A DNA stretch of 64,000 bases from Blastobasis lacticolella (GCA_905147135.1 LR990053.1:5406501-5470500), one strand, 5' to 3'; positions 1-12,849 are shown, counted from the first letter of the stretch. Made by a program: numbers and translations. Notes: generated from the sequence alone by a model not told the origin.

Positions 1-302
1 GAGGTCGTTGAATGTGTTAACTCATTTCTGTTTCACCTTATAACGTACAAATAAAAAGGATAGACTATTAAAATTATCCCCACATGGTCTCCATAGTAAC
101 GACATCTGTTGGCGCTGCGAACAACCGCCCGAGTAAACATGTCAAGCTAACGTCAGTGGCTCAGCTGATCACCCCGTGAGGCATTATTCCTCGTAGCTTC
201 ACCACATTTTCCCGACCAGATGTGAATAAAAATAGTTCTGTACGCATTTGGCCTACGCCGCGCTCACGCCACATACCACGCTCTAATAACATAGGACATT
301 AC

Positions 303-1028
303 CCTTTTCAACGCCGTGTTCTTGATGTTCTGCAACTCATTCTTGATGATGGAAAACTTCATCATCGTGTCGGAGGAAAATATGGAGCTGCCGAACGCGA
401 GCCCCGGATAATCAGCGCATCTCCGCCGGTTCCTGCGATTCTCTCTTTCGGCTAGGACCTCCGTGCACACGCTGGTGCAGCGGAGCTTGGCCAGCTCGGC
501 GGTCTCGGGGTCGTCGTCGGAACCTTCCGCCGCGGGCGGCGCGCTCTCGGCCCCGTCTCCGGCCGAGCGCTCCTCCTTGGCCAAGAAATCATCGTCGGAG
601 CTCCCCACACCGTCCACCCTAGATTCGAAATCGATTTCTTCATCGAAATTCACACAGTCCTCGGACGGTCGATTCGAAAGTGCATCGTCACTACTCGTCC
701 TCGTCACACGAGATTCACTAACACTACAAGGCACAACAAAGTCTGTTTGTGTTTGCGAGGGTGCGGACGGAGTCTCTGCCGCGGCGGCCGCGGTCGGGGC
801 GGGGGGGTGTCGCGGGCGGTCCCCCCGCAGGCGCGGGTGGTGCTGGTGTCCGCGGCGGCGCGCGGGGGCGCGCTGCGCGGCGGCGGAGTGCGGCGCGGCC
901 GCCGACATCACTGCGGCCGCGCGCCGCGCGCTGTCTTCGCGCCCGCCATCTTGACTGACTGTCACTGTCAGATCGTCGGCCGCCGCTCGGGGGCGCGCGC
1001 GGCGCTGCCGTCGCGCTTCCCCGGCCAT
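303..1028 (-). CDS. Tm1: Alternative first exon of tropomyosin: 242-residue disordered N-terminus (atypical Tm1 type)
   Basis: The ATG at 1026-1028 opens 242 codons to a GTAATG donor after 303, phase 0, so it can splice to the common tropomyosin exons. Residues 1-80 are Arg/Ala/Pro-rich (begin [13 protein letters not shown]). Residues about 95-175 are Ser/Asp/Glu-rich with clusters such as SSDDDF and SDDDPE. The last 28 ([20 protein letters not shown] onward, ending ALKR) look helical and would run into AESEVAAL of the common coiled coil. Drosophila has a comparable atypical isoform (Tm1-I/C), a long disordered head on a shortened coiled coil, known from kinesin-1/oskar mRNA transport. The short [11 protein letters not shown] segment is what I recognise; the head itself is inferred to be equivalent. 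The exon is CpG-rich, unlike its surroundings. Confidence 0.8.
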
Positions 1029-4000
1029 CTTTTGTTTACTTTTCGACTGTGTTACCGACTGAGCGCGCTCGTTTGTTTATGATACGATCGACGCGGCAAC
1101 ATTTGAATGTTCCTATTCTTTAGCACGAAGTTAATTTAACTTTATATGTTGAACTAATTTTAAAAGAGCTTCCGCAATAAACATCCGCATCGTGGCGTCT
1201 CGCGAGCAAAACAAAGAAAATATCACTCCGGAAAGGGTAATGTTCGTAATAGTATGGAAAATGCCGTGTGGCGGCGTGCGCCGATGGGGCGCACTGGCGA
1301 GCGTCTATTTTTACCGAAACCTGGCAACGGGCCCATATTAGGTGGCGGGCGCCCGAAATAGCACGCGACAGGCCAACACCGCGGGACCGCGCGGCTGCAG
1401 CGATGTAGCCGGTGCTGCACCGCGGCGCACACTGCCGCCGCCGGCTCACGTCATCGTCATTTATTCATTACGTCACCACACTAATCATGAATGAAATTTG
1501 TAACGTTTCCTACCTCACAGAATTTATTTGTTTATAAATATCTAAGTTTTAATGATACTTTAAAAATTACTTTGGTACATTATTGTTATTTTTTGTTACG
1601 CTCCCGATGTTGCAGTGCAGTGTGTTCAACAGCACAATCTACCGATATTCTGGCCCAAGTCCAAGCTCACGAATTATCTGAACAATCCATATTCTTATGT
1701 ATGTAGTCACAATTCAGGATATTGTTACTATTAAATATTTTGTCCGTGATATTGTGTCTCAGCAAAATCGTAAAAAACAACAATACGGTTGATGGAATAA
1801 AGAAAAATAAGCCAAAAGTAGACGTCATCAACTTCAACAATTACACAATCACAATTATTTAGACTAAATTACTCGATTACAACTTCTTGGCCATGTTTTC
1901 TTTGCAGAATTCCCAGATATAATAACAGCGACTACTCCATTCCAGTCAGCAACCTATATCGTAGACATGGCAGGGTTTCGATTATACAAACAACAAAATG
2001 CCTGAAAGCTTTCTCATATTAAAACAACATTTTTGAGTAAAAGAGCGGCAAGAGCGTAATTTGAAATAGAAAATGTGCGAAGTAAAAATCAGAACCCAGA
2101 CTGGTTTTACCGAAGTACGTAGGTACATATTTATAACATAGGAACTTCATTCAAACGCCCAAGGAACGATAACGCAACGCAAGGTACGATATTCGACTCC
2201 ATGAGAAAGTAACTTTAAGAACTAGGTATCAAAACCTTTGACAGTACTTCATATGTTAATGAAAAGTTAAAAAAATTAAATCTATTGAAATTTCTAGTGG
2301 CTTAAAATCAAATATCGTAACTTCGTTTAATCGATCGATTGTGTCAGTACTCACGTTCTGGAGAGCCTTCTCCTTCTCCTCCAGCTTGGCGTTGACCTGC
2401 ATCAGACCCTCCTGGGTCTGGTCGAGGTCATTCTCGATGGTCTGGATCTTCTTCTGCAGCTGCCTCGCCTCCTCCTCGGCCTAGGAGTAATGGGACATCT
2501 TTAGGATACGCTTTCTCAACATTTTATCTATTATCCTATGTTGGTATAACGTGGAGCCTATAGCGCCGCTGTCGCAAATATAATACTAATGTGTCTTCGT
2601 TTTTATATGTTTTTTTACATGGCGGTGAGAGCAAATACCAACATAGAACAAAAGTCTAGCGTCATAACACGTAAATGGTACTTGTCAAGAACGTCAATTG
2701 TACAATTTCTATGGTTAAACAAATTAGCGAAAAAGCAGATACTTATAGCTGAATAACTACTGTTGTAACTGAAGTATTACTTTCAGATGAATTGCAGTTA
2801 CTGTCGCCCATAACATTGTCGAATAATACATATTTTAACGAAAATCTGATAAATTATAAGCATAGATATTGGTTTCTGGATCACGTCTACAAAACAGTGG
2901 CTCTGATAGAGTAATATTGAAAATTTGATCAAAACTAAGTTTGTATGAAGCGCGATCGGGAAACACTCGCTTTAGTTTAGTGCAATCTTACATAATTAAA
3001 CAAAACGTAATACAGTAAAACCCTACAGAAAATAAAGAGTAAATAAATTAAACTTAATAATAAAAAGCGTGCGCGTTGATGTCTTTAATACCCCGATACG
3101 CCCAGTCGCCCATTCCATACAAAAGAGTTCAACGGTCATCTTACTTAATTATGAACTAAACAGCATTTTGTTTATACTTTCACGTGAGTGATTGTGCAAA
3201 ATATGCGTAATTATATTTAATAAGTGTTGTGAAGATGCTATACACAAAATAAGACACAATCAAAAGCATAGATCTGCCATTGTTTTGTTCACTTTCACAC
3301 TACGCGGATGATGACAATGTAAAATTTTAGGCTGTGACACTAGCAGTTTTGAATGTATTGCGTTTCTTATCAACAAGCGAAAAATATTTACCTATCTACA
3401 CGCTTGATCAACGTATGAATTTTGTTTATTAGCATGACGAAGTAAATACTTATGTTGGGAACTTGATGTAAGATTTGGAATGTCACTCAACTATTTATAG
3501 ACTGACAGTGCAAAAGAAAACGTAAGGCCAACTTTGCAAAAATTAATTGTACTTATTATTAATTAATTGTAATTATTAATGTCATTAAATTATACTTAGG
3601 CATATTTCTGTACTTGAATTTTTAATTACGGTGAGAAAACATTACTACAAATACTTTGAAAGATGTCGTTCTTGTTACAGAACCGATACAATACCATTCA
3701 AATAAGCCTAGCTAGAAAACATTGAATAGTTCGGCTTTCATTCCGTAGTCTCTCAATTCTGTCATCATCACAATTATCCACCTGTCCTTGTCCCACTAGG
3801 AGGCTTCGGCACAATACGCCTCTTTCTTCCATTTAATTTAACCCTATCACTCCACATTCCCTACCCAGTCTGTTCCACATAGTTACTGACTCAAGCGGAA
3901 AATATTGGTGGTATGCGAAAAGTCAATGCCCTTGACCGCGACCCGTAAGGGGCCAAGGACGCCCAGCGCCGCCGGCCAATCAGATCGCCCCAGATGCCCT

Positions 4001-4715
4001 ACAGAACACTGTCGTGCAATAATAATTGCAATAAAAGGCAATGCAGCCTGAATCACACTTATAAGGGTATGAGAACGTTATGACATACTTTGTCTTATGG
4101 CTTAATGGATAACAGATTACGTATTTCTAAGTACGTGAATGCATCGGAGTCGCTACTAGTTTGTGATCGGGTAAAAAGTTTGATTATGCCTAAGTAGCCT
4201 ATGAAAGTGGAGCATATGAGCCCTTGGCAACCAAAACTGTAGTCTGCACATTCTTAGTCTTTGAATTTTACGTGTATTAATTACAATGCAATACTTCAAA
4301 TCCCTCTGGCCCGCACCGCCTCTCATATTGAGTTCAGCGCATCAGCTTTGAAGCGAACTGCATAATCCATCCAAAGATCTCAACACGAGCATTCGCCCTA
4401 CATACAAGCTCCAAGAAACGTCAATTGGACTTCGTTCACAGTAACTCGGCCAGACACGAAACCCTTTTTTCTTCTCCATCGTCAGTGTCAACATTGACGA
4501 TGACCTTTCCCACGCGTACCGCCAAACATCCTACCCAATAAAGACACGCTAGGTGGCTTGACAATTCGGACTCCCTGACCCCTGGTCCACCCGTGACCCA
4601 CCTTCTCGGCGCGAAGGTTGGCATCCTTGGCCTGCTGCTCGCACTGGGCTGCGCGGTCCAACGCGTTGTCCTTCTCCAGCTTCATCGCCTGCATCTTCTT
4701 CTTGATCGCGTCCAT
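303..4715 (-). CDS. Tm1: Tropomyosin 1-like gene, 5' part with two alternative N-termini (3' exons off the left edge)
   Basis: Tropomyosin is a coiled-coil dimer lying along actin filaments; muscle forms regulate contraction and cytoskeletal forms stabilise filaments. The muscle-type start is exon 1, 4602-4715 (38 codons, begins [20 protein letters not shown]), closed by donor GTGGGT. It joins exon 2, 2355-2480 (42 codons, begins [20 protein letters not shown], ends EKALQN, donor GTGAGT). Both exons end in phase 0 and match the canonical arthropod muscle tropomyosin N-terminus. A third exon (303-1028) is an alternative first exon placed after exon 2, as expected for a cytoskeletal promoter. 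An acceptor at 4754-4757 precedes a 38 nt 5'UTR piece (4716-4753), so the muscle transcript starts in an upstream non-coding exon. The common exons beginning AESEVAALNRR are not in the window. Family identity is very secure; the Tm1 name follows Drosophila usage. Confidence 0.93.
440..1090. promoter_or_regulatory. CpG-rich island over the internal tropomyosin first exon
   Basis: This block is strongly GC- and CpG-rich inside AT-rich DNA and covers the alternative first exon and its 5'UTR. In moth genomes such islands usually mark promoters or first exons. No TATA box or initiator could be assigned. Confidence 0.5.
1091..2340. other. Tropomyosin intron, no gene seen
   Basis: AT-rich DNA between the internal first exon and exon 2. 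Short open frames near 1120-1449 show no recognisable domain. Nothing else could be supported. Confidence 0.5.
2934..2970 (-). repeat. Single arm of a foldback element family
   Basis: The stretch with CGCGATCGGGAAACACT matches, in reverse complement, the left arm of the foldback element at 54255-54410. Only one arm is present, so this is a remnant. Confidence 0.5.
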
Positions 4716-4784
4716 AGTGGCGGTTTGTTTGGTTTACTCCTCGGCGTGAAAAGCTGTAATGAAGGGTTGATGGTTAGTCTCGGT

Positions 4785-4915
4785 AGCTGCTTAGATGCGG
4801 TAGACGTGAGGATCCCGATGATCGGGCAAAGTGGAGAAAACAAAGCAGGAAAGCGGACCCTGGCAGTAGCCGGGATTGACCGCTCGGATGATGTTGATGA
4901 TGATGGTTACTCCCA
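4785..4915 (+). mobile_element. LINE 3'-end fragment with GAT-rich tail
   Basis: Contains the pattern GATCGGGCAAAGTGGAGAAA, then GCAGGAAAGCGGACCC and a GATGATG tail. The same tail is seen at 12150-12385, 20370-20480, 42478-42700 and 44800-45075. These are 5'-truncated LINE copies. Confidence 0.55.
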
Positions 4916-4919
4916 GTAG

Positions 4920-5150
4920 GTTAGCCGTGTGGAGTCCGGCAGAGTAGATTTAGCACTATGTACTAACCCCTGCCAAACACGGGTGTCGTTGGCGAAGGCA
5001 GACCATAAATTTGATATAAAACAAAAAATGGGCAGCTGTATTTCCTGTTGAGTGTTTTAGGGATCTAAAATGCTCCCACTTAGAGGAGATTATGGCAACC
5101 TCCACTCCCGCTCTCGTGTGGAGGCAGCTTTCCAGCAATGGGTTGTTGAT
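4920..5150 (+). repeat. Dispersed repeat (CCGTGTGG...CCAGCAATGG family)
   Basis: Shares ordered blocks (GCCGTGTGG, GGCAGAGTAGA, GGGCAGCTG, GGAGATTATGGCAA, CAGCAATGGG) with copies at 12850-13135, 19195-19385, 34555-34770 and 53338-53612. Degenerate, non-coding. Confidence 0.6.
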
Positions 5151-5157
5151 GTATAAT

Positions 5158-5286
5158 TAGTCTTAGGCGCTGTCCTAATTGGCAAGTGTCGTGCGACCAT
5201 GGTCGTCCGACGGACTGTTTTTGGTGACGTCTATCGTACGACCATGGTTGCACGGCCGTTGCCGATTAGGACAGCGCATTAGACTC
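5158..5286. repeat. Palindromic MITE-like element, about 129 bp
   Basis: The arms read GCGCTGTCCTAATTGGCAA and, in reverse complement at the other end, GCGCTGTCCTAATCGGCAA. Both continue inward to a GACCATGGT core. The outer few bases (AGTCTTA / TTAGACT) are also complementary. The arms are about 45 bp with a short centre. Confidence 0.75.
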
Positions 5287-5289
5287 TTG

Positions 5290-6690
5290 GACAATACAGA
5301 TGCCGGCCGCTGACTAAATCACGGACAAGAGGTTGTCGGTAAATAAAAGTTTTAAAAATGCCAATTATGCAAATTTTACACTTATTACAGCTCTAAGTTC
5401 CCACTACGTAACATTTTTTGGCGAACTTTTAACAACTTTTGTTCAAGAATGTCCCTAGTATACCTAGAAACGGCTCAGGCAGGGATATAAACATACATAA
5501 TTTTATTATATATGAAAACTCATGAACATTAATTTAAACATTCATATTGCCCTAGGTAATTTGGGTTTATTGTGCCTTTGATTGTTCTAAGAAATTTCAA
5601 ACAATTTGTTGAAAGGCAAAACCCAAAACAGTTAGTAATGCGAAAAATATTACAAAGTAACACTATGATTAATACTGCAATGACTAAAAACCCAAATACT
5701 TCATAATTAGGCATTTACCGTGAGGAAAATAAACAAAACGATGATTCGAATTCCAAGATTTCGACTACAAAAGGAATCGTATAATTGCAAATGTCAAAAT
5801 TAAACAGCAATATCAAACAAATCAATTAGCGTTTAAATGAAACCTCTCAAATAACCTTTTGCTTTTCTAAATCAAATAAGTTCAAAAACCTGACGCACGG
5901 CTATTTACGGACGCAAGGTGCATTGATCTTTAGTACGAGGGCTAATAACTGAAGACGGATTTATTACTTACTAGCTAGCCCGCCTACCTATTTAAGTCTA
6001 GATACTCTTAAAACTCTTCTATTTTAAAATTGTTCCTCCAACAAATTTTTCTCCTCTTGGATGTTTTCTTTTATTTGCATATCATCATTGTCCCTAACTA
6101 TGCTCTTGGTTATTCTATTTAAATATACCGATATCGGTAGATATTTCATAATATCAAAAATAGCGGTCTCGTAGCTATAAAAAGCAATTTGAAAATCAAT
6201 TCGATCCACCGATCGAAGGTGCAATCTTCACTTCATTGACGCGCCGATTAATCTTACCGCAAATTACCTAGTATTGAATAATTCAAATTTTTTCGAAAAA
6301 GTTGCTTCAATAAGCTTAGGGTTGGCTTCCGACTTCCACTAATTATCTGGACGAGCTACCTACAAGCTTTTTCTCCTCACCATTAGAAGCAGAGGTGAAG
6401 GAACTCAGAATGCCGACTGTTTCCCCATAAACGGTAACACTTCACGCCGATTTGTGATGGACCGTGATTTACCTCACTGCCGATATCGCTCGGTCGAGGA
6501 CTCATTGTGATGGATCGGTCTAAGCGAGAATTTCACGATGTTGACGAGTTTGTACTTGAATGTGGATTAAGACATCAATTATCACAAATTGGTTCATTTT
6601 AAAAAGTTGTTTAAAATATTGTTGATAAATCTAACACTAACTTTAATAATATTTAGAGTCTAGACAGATTATACTTAAGTATAGATCAAC
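5290..6690. other. Intergenic / tropomyosin upstream intron, no gene seen
   Basis: AT-rich; only short open frames without recognisable domains. Confidence 0.45.
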
Positions 6691-6835
6691 CAAAACCTAA
6701 GTTGTCTGGAAGAGATCGCTTTAAGCGATAAGACCGCCTTTGTACTATATTGTCTTACTGTTACTATGTTTTACTGTCTTTGTATGTACAATAAAGAGTT
6801 ATAAATAAATAAATAAAATAAGCATAAATGCGGTT
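6690..6835 (+). mobile_element. LINE 3'UTR fragment
   Basis: The motif CTGGAAGAGATCGCTTTAAG followed by CGATAAGACCGCC and, further on, ACAATAAAGAG plus an AAATA-repeat tail is the typical 3' end of a lepidopteran non-LTR element. A related copy in the opposite direction is at 45405-45530. Confidence 0.55.
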
Positions 6836-6839
6836 TAGC

Positions 6840-9800
6840 TACTTACTCGTACTTTTACACAACACTGTGTATTTATAGGTAGTTGCTACCAAAAATCACA
6901 GTTTTTCATCACAACTGTTTAAAATTCAAGTAGTAAACGTTTTCCTGTTAAAAGTACCGATATGCTATTGTCTATGGTGATCGGTGTCGATCTACAAGGT
7001 CAGCGGTCTCCTTACATGGAAAATATTTAAAAAGGGACTGTTTGAATTCAGAACGTAATGCAAACCTCCTTTGACCTGAAAACCTCGCGTTAACTGCCGG
7101 TGTTTTGCCTACTCCAGTTTCATTTCCTTTTTAGTTAGCAGCCAGTTACTATGCTAATATATGCTATTTACGTATTTTTATTACAGTACGATAGTAAACC
7201 CTGATCTATGTATTTTTTAATCTAGTAATAAACTATTTCGCGTCGTGGAATGGATAGGTAGTCTGTCTCATTAAAATATCAGAAATAGGGTTACCGAATT
7301 AAAATAATATGATGTTGTTGTATTGCAACTTTAATATTATGTAGTACTAAATATCCCAAACATAAACCTGTATGCAGTGACGGATCATTGCGGACTACAA
7401 TGCAAAACACACAAAAATATTATTCAAGAGTAAACTCACTTTCTTGTTATAATGTATCCGCAAGTTTGTACACATGACTCAATGAAAAGGACGACATACC
7501 ACAAGAGTGACTCACATCTTTGAAATACCTTCGGTCAATGATCGTATAAAGAATTCGTACATTTAAAGCAAAATAAAAGTAAATGACAAATCCTAGCTGC
7601 TCTTCTGACCTTTCTGAAAGAAAGCGCTGCGCTGCCAACCTACGTTTAGTCAAGTTAAAATTTTTGTGTTTTGGAGGTTGCATGCAACAAACAAACAATC
7701 ATCAACAGCCCATAACGTTGAGATTGAGCGCCCTCCACTGTGGTGGAGGGTTTTGCTCTCTTTACTTATATCATTTGGCAAGCAGTTTGGATACGAAGGT
7801 TCTAGCTGGTTCGACTTTAGGATATTTTACTTTTAATCGCATATCCCACAGATTGTATATACGTACGAGTCAAAGGAATCTACTGTGCCGAACACCACAC
7901 GGCTCAATTTTTAATAGTTTCGTTGCCAATAGCCATTTTTAAAATCATATTTGTAAGCATATTGCATCTTATGATAATCCCAATAAGCCCAAATACAACT
8001 AAATATATAGGTACATTATTTTATTACGCAATTCCGGTGTCTACCTTCCGGCTTCATCGTTAGGTCAGGATATATTACAATTTCTTTATGTCTCCTTATT
8101 TATCTCTCGGTCGTTTTAAGAAAACCGGTCAATCATGACACGATACTATCATAGTATCGCTTTACGCCACTAGTACACCTACAAATTCATCGCACACCAT
8201 TGTTGATTTACAATGCTATTACGTCTACAATAACATGTTCTGTAATGAAAAAGCACGCTTCACAAAGAAAACTACTGATAAGATACCTCCTACAATGCGC
8301 TGTGGAGCCACACACGTATGATGCACGTGATATATGCATCCAAAGCATCCAAATGTTATCAAAATTACAACTATATCTTCTTTCTCATCTATGATACTGT
8401 CATGTTGAGAAATTTTACTGGCGGAAAAGTAGATAAGACACGGCAAGTTTAATTATAGGTACGAGGAAGTATTCTGATTTTACAATCTCGTTACGATGAA
8501 TAAAATATTTTCAGGGACCATTTTACTTGCTACACTACGCACATTACATACACTATATTGGTAGTAAGGTGTAATCCAGCTATTGCTAATGGCTATGAAT
8601 ATGCTTGGTGAATAATGTTAATTTTATTTGGATTGACACGAGTGGGTGTGATATGGAATACTGGAATCATTGATTATTTTTCTGTACCATCAAAGCAGTC
8701 CAGCTTTTATGCAATAAACTTATTTAAAAGGTTCATATAATAATTTATGGCTCGTTTGTATTTTGAAGTTATAGGATTGTCTATTGTTTTAAGTTGCCGC
8801 TGTGACGTCACACGCGTACACTTTTTTGGCACACGCTCAAGGACGTCATGAGAATGACTTGGTAGCTTGGGACCGATTTATTTGGTCAAATTCTTTGCAA
8901 CATTCTAATGACACAGTTAATAAGAGATATTTTCGAGTTTTCGTAAAATATTTAGAAACGATGATTTGAAATAAATAACTTAGGTACATCATATAGTATG
9001 TGTAAATGAGTAAGTAAGTAGTTCTACGTAAAAATATATTTAGTAAAACCGTGCTTAAGAAGTTTTGTTAACCTATTGCATTTAATGATTTTTGAATAAA
9101 GTTTTGATACAATTTTTCGGATCTCAAATGTTATTTTCAGTTTAGAGAGAGATTTGTATTATTAATTTAGTCAAAGCGTAATATATCAATTAAGCCATGT
9201 TTTACAAATTAAAAAAGGAAAGCCTGTTATAAATAAAAACCTAACTGATGTTAACTAACCCTCCTCGATCTAAAATATGTATGAGGGCAGTTAGTAGTGA
9301 ACGCGTGAGGAAACTTCTAAAAATAGGTCACTAACGACTGCTGAAAAAAAAACAGCTGGAATTTTGACAGCCCGCGCTAGATCCACGCATGCGCGCAATC
9401 CGCCCCCGCGGGCTATACTCTAATGCCATTGGTCAAAAGTTGGCAGATTGCCAAAAGCGCAGGAAAACTCTGGGCATACAGATACGCTATTGGCCAGCCG
9501 AAAATGTAATTGAGCACCGCGATATTCAAAAATAGAATTAGGCCACGATACAGACGGATGCTTTACAAAATGAATGTAGGACTGGGACTCAGATAAAATA
9601 TTTGTAACGCACGCAAATATTTTTACAATTAAATTAAATTAGACTGTCAAAAGTGCCTTAACCTAAAATGGACCGGAAAGAAGTTTCGTTAAGTTAAACT
9701 ACGGCTTTATTTTTTTAAAGCTACGATCACCACGAAATGATTTAATAAAAAAATTGCCGTCACAACCCGACACAGAGGTTCCATCAACGAAGTGCATCAT

Positions 9801-9900
9801 GAACCCCGTGAATTTCGTAAATCGATCGACCACATTCAAGCACTAACTCGGACTCGGTGCACCGTGACGCCGGACGCTCGTATCACTTCACTTGCCTTTA
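6840..9900. other. Probable long 5' intron of tropomyosin, no gene seen
   Basis: AT-rich DNA with unsupported short frames (for example 7447-7942). A fragment of the dispersed CCAGCAATGG-type repeat lies near 7703-7765 (minus). Two CCAAT-type boxes on the minus strand near 9425 and 9490 may belong to the promoter near 10 kb. Confidence 0.4.
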
Positions 9901-10009
9901 CTTACCAGATAAACTTAAGATCAATGCACCTTAATTTATTATTTTAAAAAATTACACTTTTTTCGCCACTGATTTCGCACTGACACTGGGTAGGAGCGGG
10001 GCTACTTAC

Positions 10010-10150
10010 ATGTCGAGTCGACGCGGGCTGTGGTGCGACTGGCGCGCTGCGCGGGAGTCGCCGCGGTGTCGCCTTACCGCCGCGAAAGGAGATGAGGCGG
10101 TGAGGCCAGCCCCGCTCCGAGAATACAGCAGCGGCAGCGGCTGCGGCGAA
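10010..10150 (-). promoter_or_regulatory. Tm1: Candidate non-coding first exon and promoter of muscle tropomyosin
   Basis: On the minus strand a perfect donor (CGACTCGACAT|GTAAGTAG, exon edge at 10010) follows a GC-rich block (10010-10150). It lies 5.3 kb upstream of the acceptor at 4754 in front of the tropomyosin start. No other minus-strand gene is nearby, so a non-coding first exon of the muscle transcript is the simplest reading. The transcription start is not determined and the link is inference. Confidence 0.45.
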
Positions 10151-10299
10151 ACCCTAAGACCAGGGAGCTTCTATGCTTATTTCTCGGGGAAACAGCGGAT
10201 AAAACAGATGCTGGAGGAGAATTCCCTGGGTTTGAAAGTGAAGCAAGTATTTAAGGGAAAAGCGTGTTACAATCTAGTGTATCGAAAATTATAGTAACA

Positions 10300-11550
10300 T
10301 CACATGTAACAGAGATTGATATTTAATTAATTCGTTTTTGAAATAAGAAGATTAAAGTCATGAATGTGAAAGACGCAAACGAAACTGGCATTATCAAACT
10401 GAATAGACTTTCATCTTTTAAAACGTTGTATTGCATTTATTTTTTACTAATGCAGGTACATAATACTTATTTATTTTCGTACAAAAACAATTTACAAGTA
10501 GGGAAAAAACAAAAACAGGTGCCAGCTCACGTTTTAGGCAATCATTTTTATAAAATCAATCCTCAGATCTCATTATATCAGTATCGACAGCCAAATGTTT
10601 GTGCCAGACAAAACATCCCAATATAGTCTAGTCTAGCTCTTGACTCACATCTGTAATTGATTAACGTAATATATATTAGCTCTCGTCAACGATTTTGTCT
10701 GCTCTAAATTCAATCAAATAAACCCTACCTACACATAATCCTGTGCATCTTATAGTGGCTGAATCTCCGGAGTGGAAACCCTTGAGCCGTAGGGACCACG
10801 CTCACTTTCCTTACATCAGGAACTAGACAAGCACCTGGTCGACATTAATAATGACCAGTAGGCTGGTCTTTAATTGGGCCAGCGTATAAGTCTCGCTATT
10901 AAGTGGAGAAATGCGGCCAGCCTTCTGGGCATTTTCCCGCAATCTAGGGACCTGAAGCAAATTTTCTACCTTTTATATTAGGGTAATTAAGTAATAACTA
11001 ATGTAGATATTACTGTTTTACATAGTTCAAGTAAATATGACAAGTCTCCGAAGACACTTTTGCAGGTGTTACTATGACGATAAGTGGTCTCCTGGAATAG
11101 CTGACCCGTGTGACGTCTCAGCTAAAAATAACATTTCAACCTAAATATGGTCAATATTATGACAACTAGTGACAAATTAAAATAACGAGAAAAACACTGT
11201 CTCAGCTACATTTCGAAATAAATACGTTACAACGATGAGCGGTGACTCAGACGCGTGTCATTTGGGTAAAGTTGACCCAGATGGAAGTAAGGTGAACACC
11301 GTGCCTCACCTTGTCTCCAATTAGGCTGGAAAATAACTTAAACGCAATTACGTACGTGTAATTACAAAGAGAAATCAATAAGTTATTGATTTTCGAAGGA
11401 AACTCGAGTATCAATTCATATTCGTTTCTCTCACTTGTAGGGTTCTTGTTAATGGTTATATCAAGTGTTTTAGTTATTTATATCTACTACACAACAAAAT
11501 ATTTTAATTATTATAGCATCGTGCAAACCATGAATGAAAATCCTCTCAGA
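10300..11550. other. Intergenic, no gene seen
   Basis: The frames at 10010-10294 and 10360-10626 show no domain, and the first overlaps the GC-rich exon candidate. Nothing else was supported. Confidence 0.4.
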
Positions 11551-11559
11551 ATATGTTAC

Positions 11560-11780
11560 ACCTGGCTTTTGCACGCGACTTCGTCAGCGTAAATATCGAT
11601 ACGTTTAATTTTACCAGCTTTGCCAGCATAAAATTTGATTATAACATGCCACAGCCGCTCCCGCAGGAACCACATTAAATTTAATCAAAATACATTCACA
11701 AGTTTTTACGTGAAGGAGTAACAAACATCCTTCCATATTAAAAACTTTCGCATTTATAATATTAGTAGAATAAGTAGGAT
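11560..11780 (+). repeat. Dispersed insect repeat ending CGTGAAGGAGTAACAAACATCC
   Basis: Contains CACGCGACTTCGTC and later CGTGAAGGAGTAACAAACAT and TTTATAATATTAGTAG. A second copy of the 3' part is at 27560-27665. This tail is widespread in insect genomes. Confidence 0.6.
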
Positions 11781-12149
11781 AACAACTGAACGAACAAAAA
11801 GATGACCTACTACTTACTTAATTTACACTGTTATTTCGATGCAACATAATTTAATCAATAATATACGGTTTCAATAATTAACATTTACGTAGTCTTGGGT
11901 AATTGGCTTTTCGCTAATTAATTTAACTCTACCGGATATTTCTTTCAATCAGCGAAACAGTATCCAATTATACTCTTTATTATATTGTGTATCTATGAGT
12001 CGTATATATATGTGCCACTGGGAACAGGTGGCGCAGGATAGGGACCAATGGCGAGTTCTTGTGTCGGAGGCCAAGATCCACTTCGGATCGCTGAGCCAGC
12101 GAGTAAGTAAGTATGAGACGTATATTAAAATACAAATTACTTCATCATC

Positions 12150-12385
12150 CCCATCATAAACTTGGCGTTAAATCCCGGTTACGCTCCCGCGCGGCACGCG
12201 ACGGCCCTGGGTCCACCTTCCTACTCCTTTTGGTCCATCGCTTGGTCTTCGGCATCCTTGATAGTGAGTATGTTGGCACGCATGTCATTCTTAACGAGGT
12301 CAAGTCACATTACTCCTTAGGCCGACCTCTCTTTCCCATGCCTGGCGGTAGTGGCATGGCCAGACATTTGTAAGACTTGGCCACT
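12150..12385 (-). mobile_element. LINE 3'-end fragment (minus)
   Basis: Read on the minus strand it matches 42478-42700 block by block: GTCTGGCCATGCC, then ACCGAAGACC or CCGAAGACC variants, then GGCCGTCGCGTGCC-type GC-rich blocks and CATAACGCCAAG-type ends. Both are truncated copies of one LINE family. Confidence 0.6.
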
Positions 12386-12849
12386 GAGGACAGCACTCTT
12401 GCAGCTTGTCTGCTATGTCACGGACGTGAAGACTACCACGAATATGGGCGTTTCGGACGCGGTCTTTGCGAGAAACTCATCACCTCCACAGCATCTTCAT
12501 TTCCATATGACAAAAACCTGCTTAGTGTAATTTTGAAAGGTCTTTGAAAGGTCGACGACTATTGACACATACACTAGCTTGAGTCTGACGAACTTATCTC
12601 AACGATCAGGGAAGTCCGGCTAGAGAGCGTGTTTTAAAGTACTATCCAACTTTGCAAATAAATTCATAGACTCGTCGGGAAACCTTTCTGTTGCATATGT
12701 TCACAAAAGACTTTTTAATTATCTATTCGAAGAAACAAAGCTCTTAGAATCAAGCTATGCTAACTAACGCTGTGCTGTGTAACGTATGTGCAACTCAATA
12801 TTACTATTAGCATTTTATTTATTTCAATTTAGCAGTTAGTATTACGTTG

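Noticed and set aside
264..302. Continuation of the tropomyosin first exon to an in-frame stop
   Set aside because: The frame runs past a GTAATG donor at 301-302 exactly where the common tropomyosin exon should join.
1120..1449. 109-residue minus-strand gene
   Set aside because: GC-rich open frame upstream of the internal tropomyosin promoter with no domain; more likely 5' flank.
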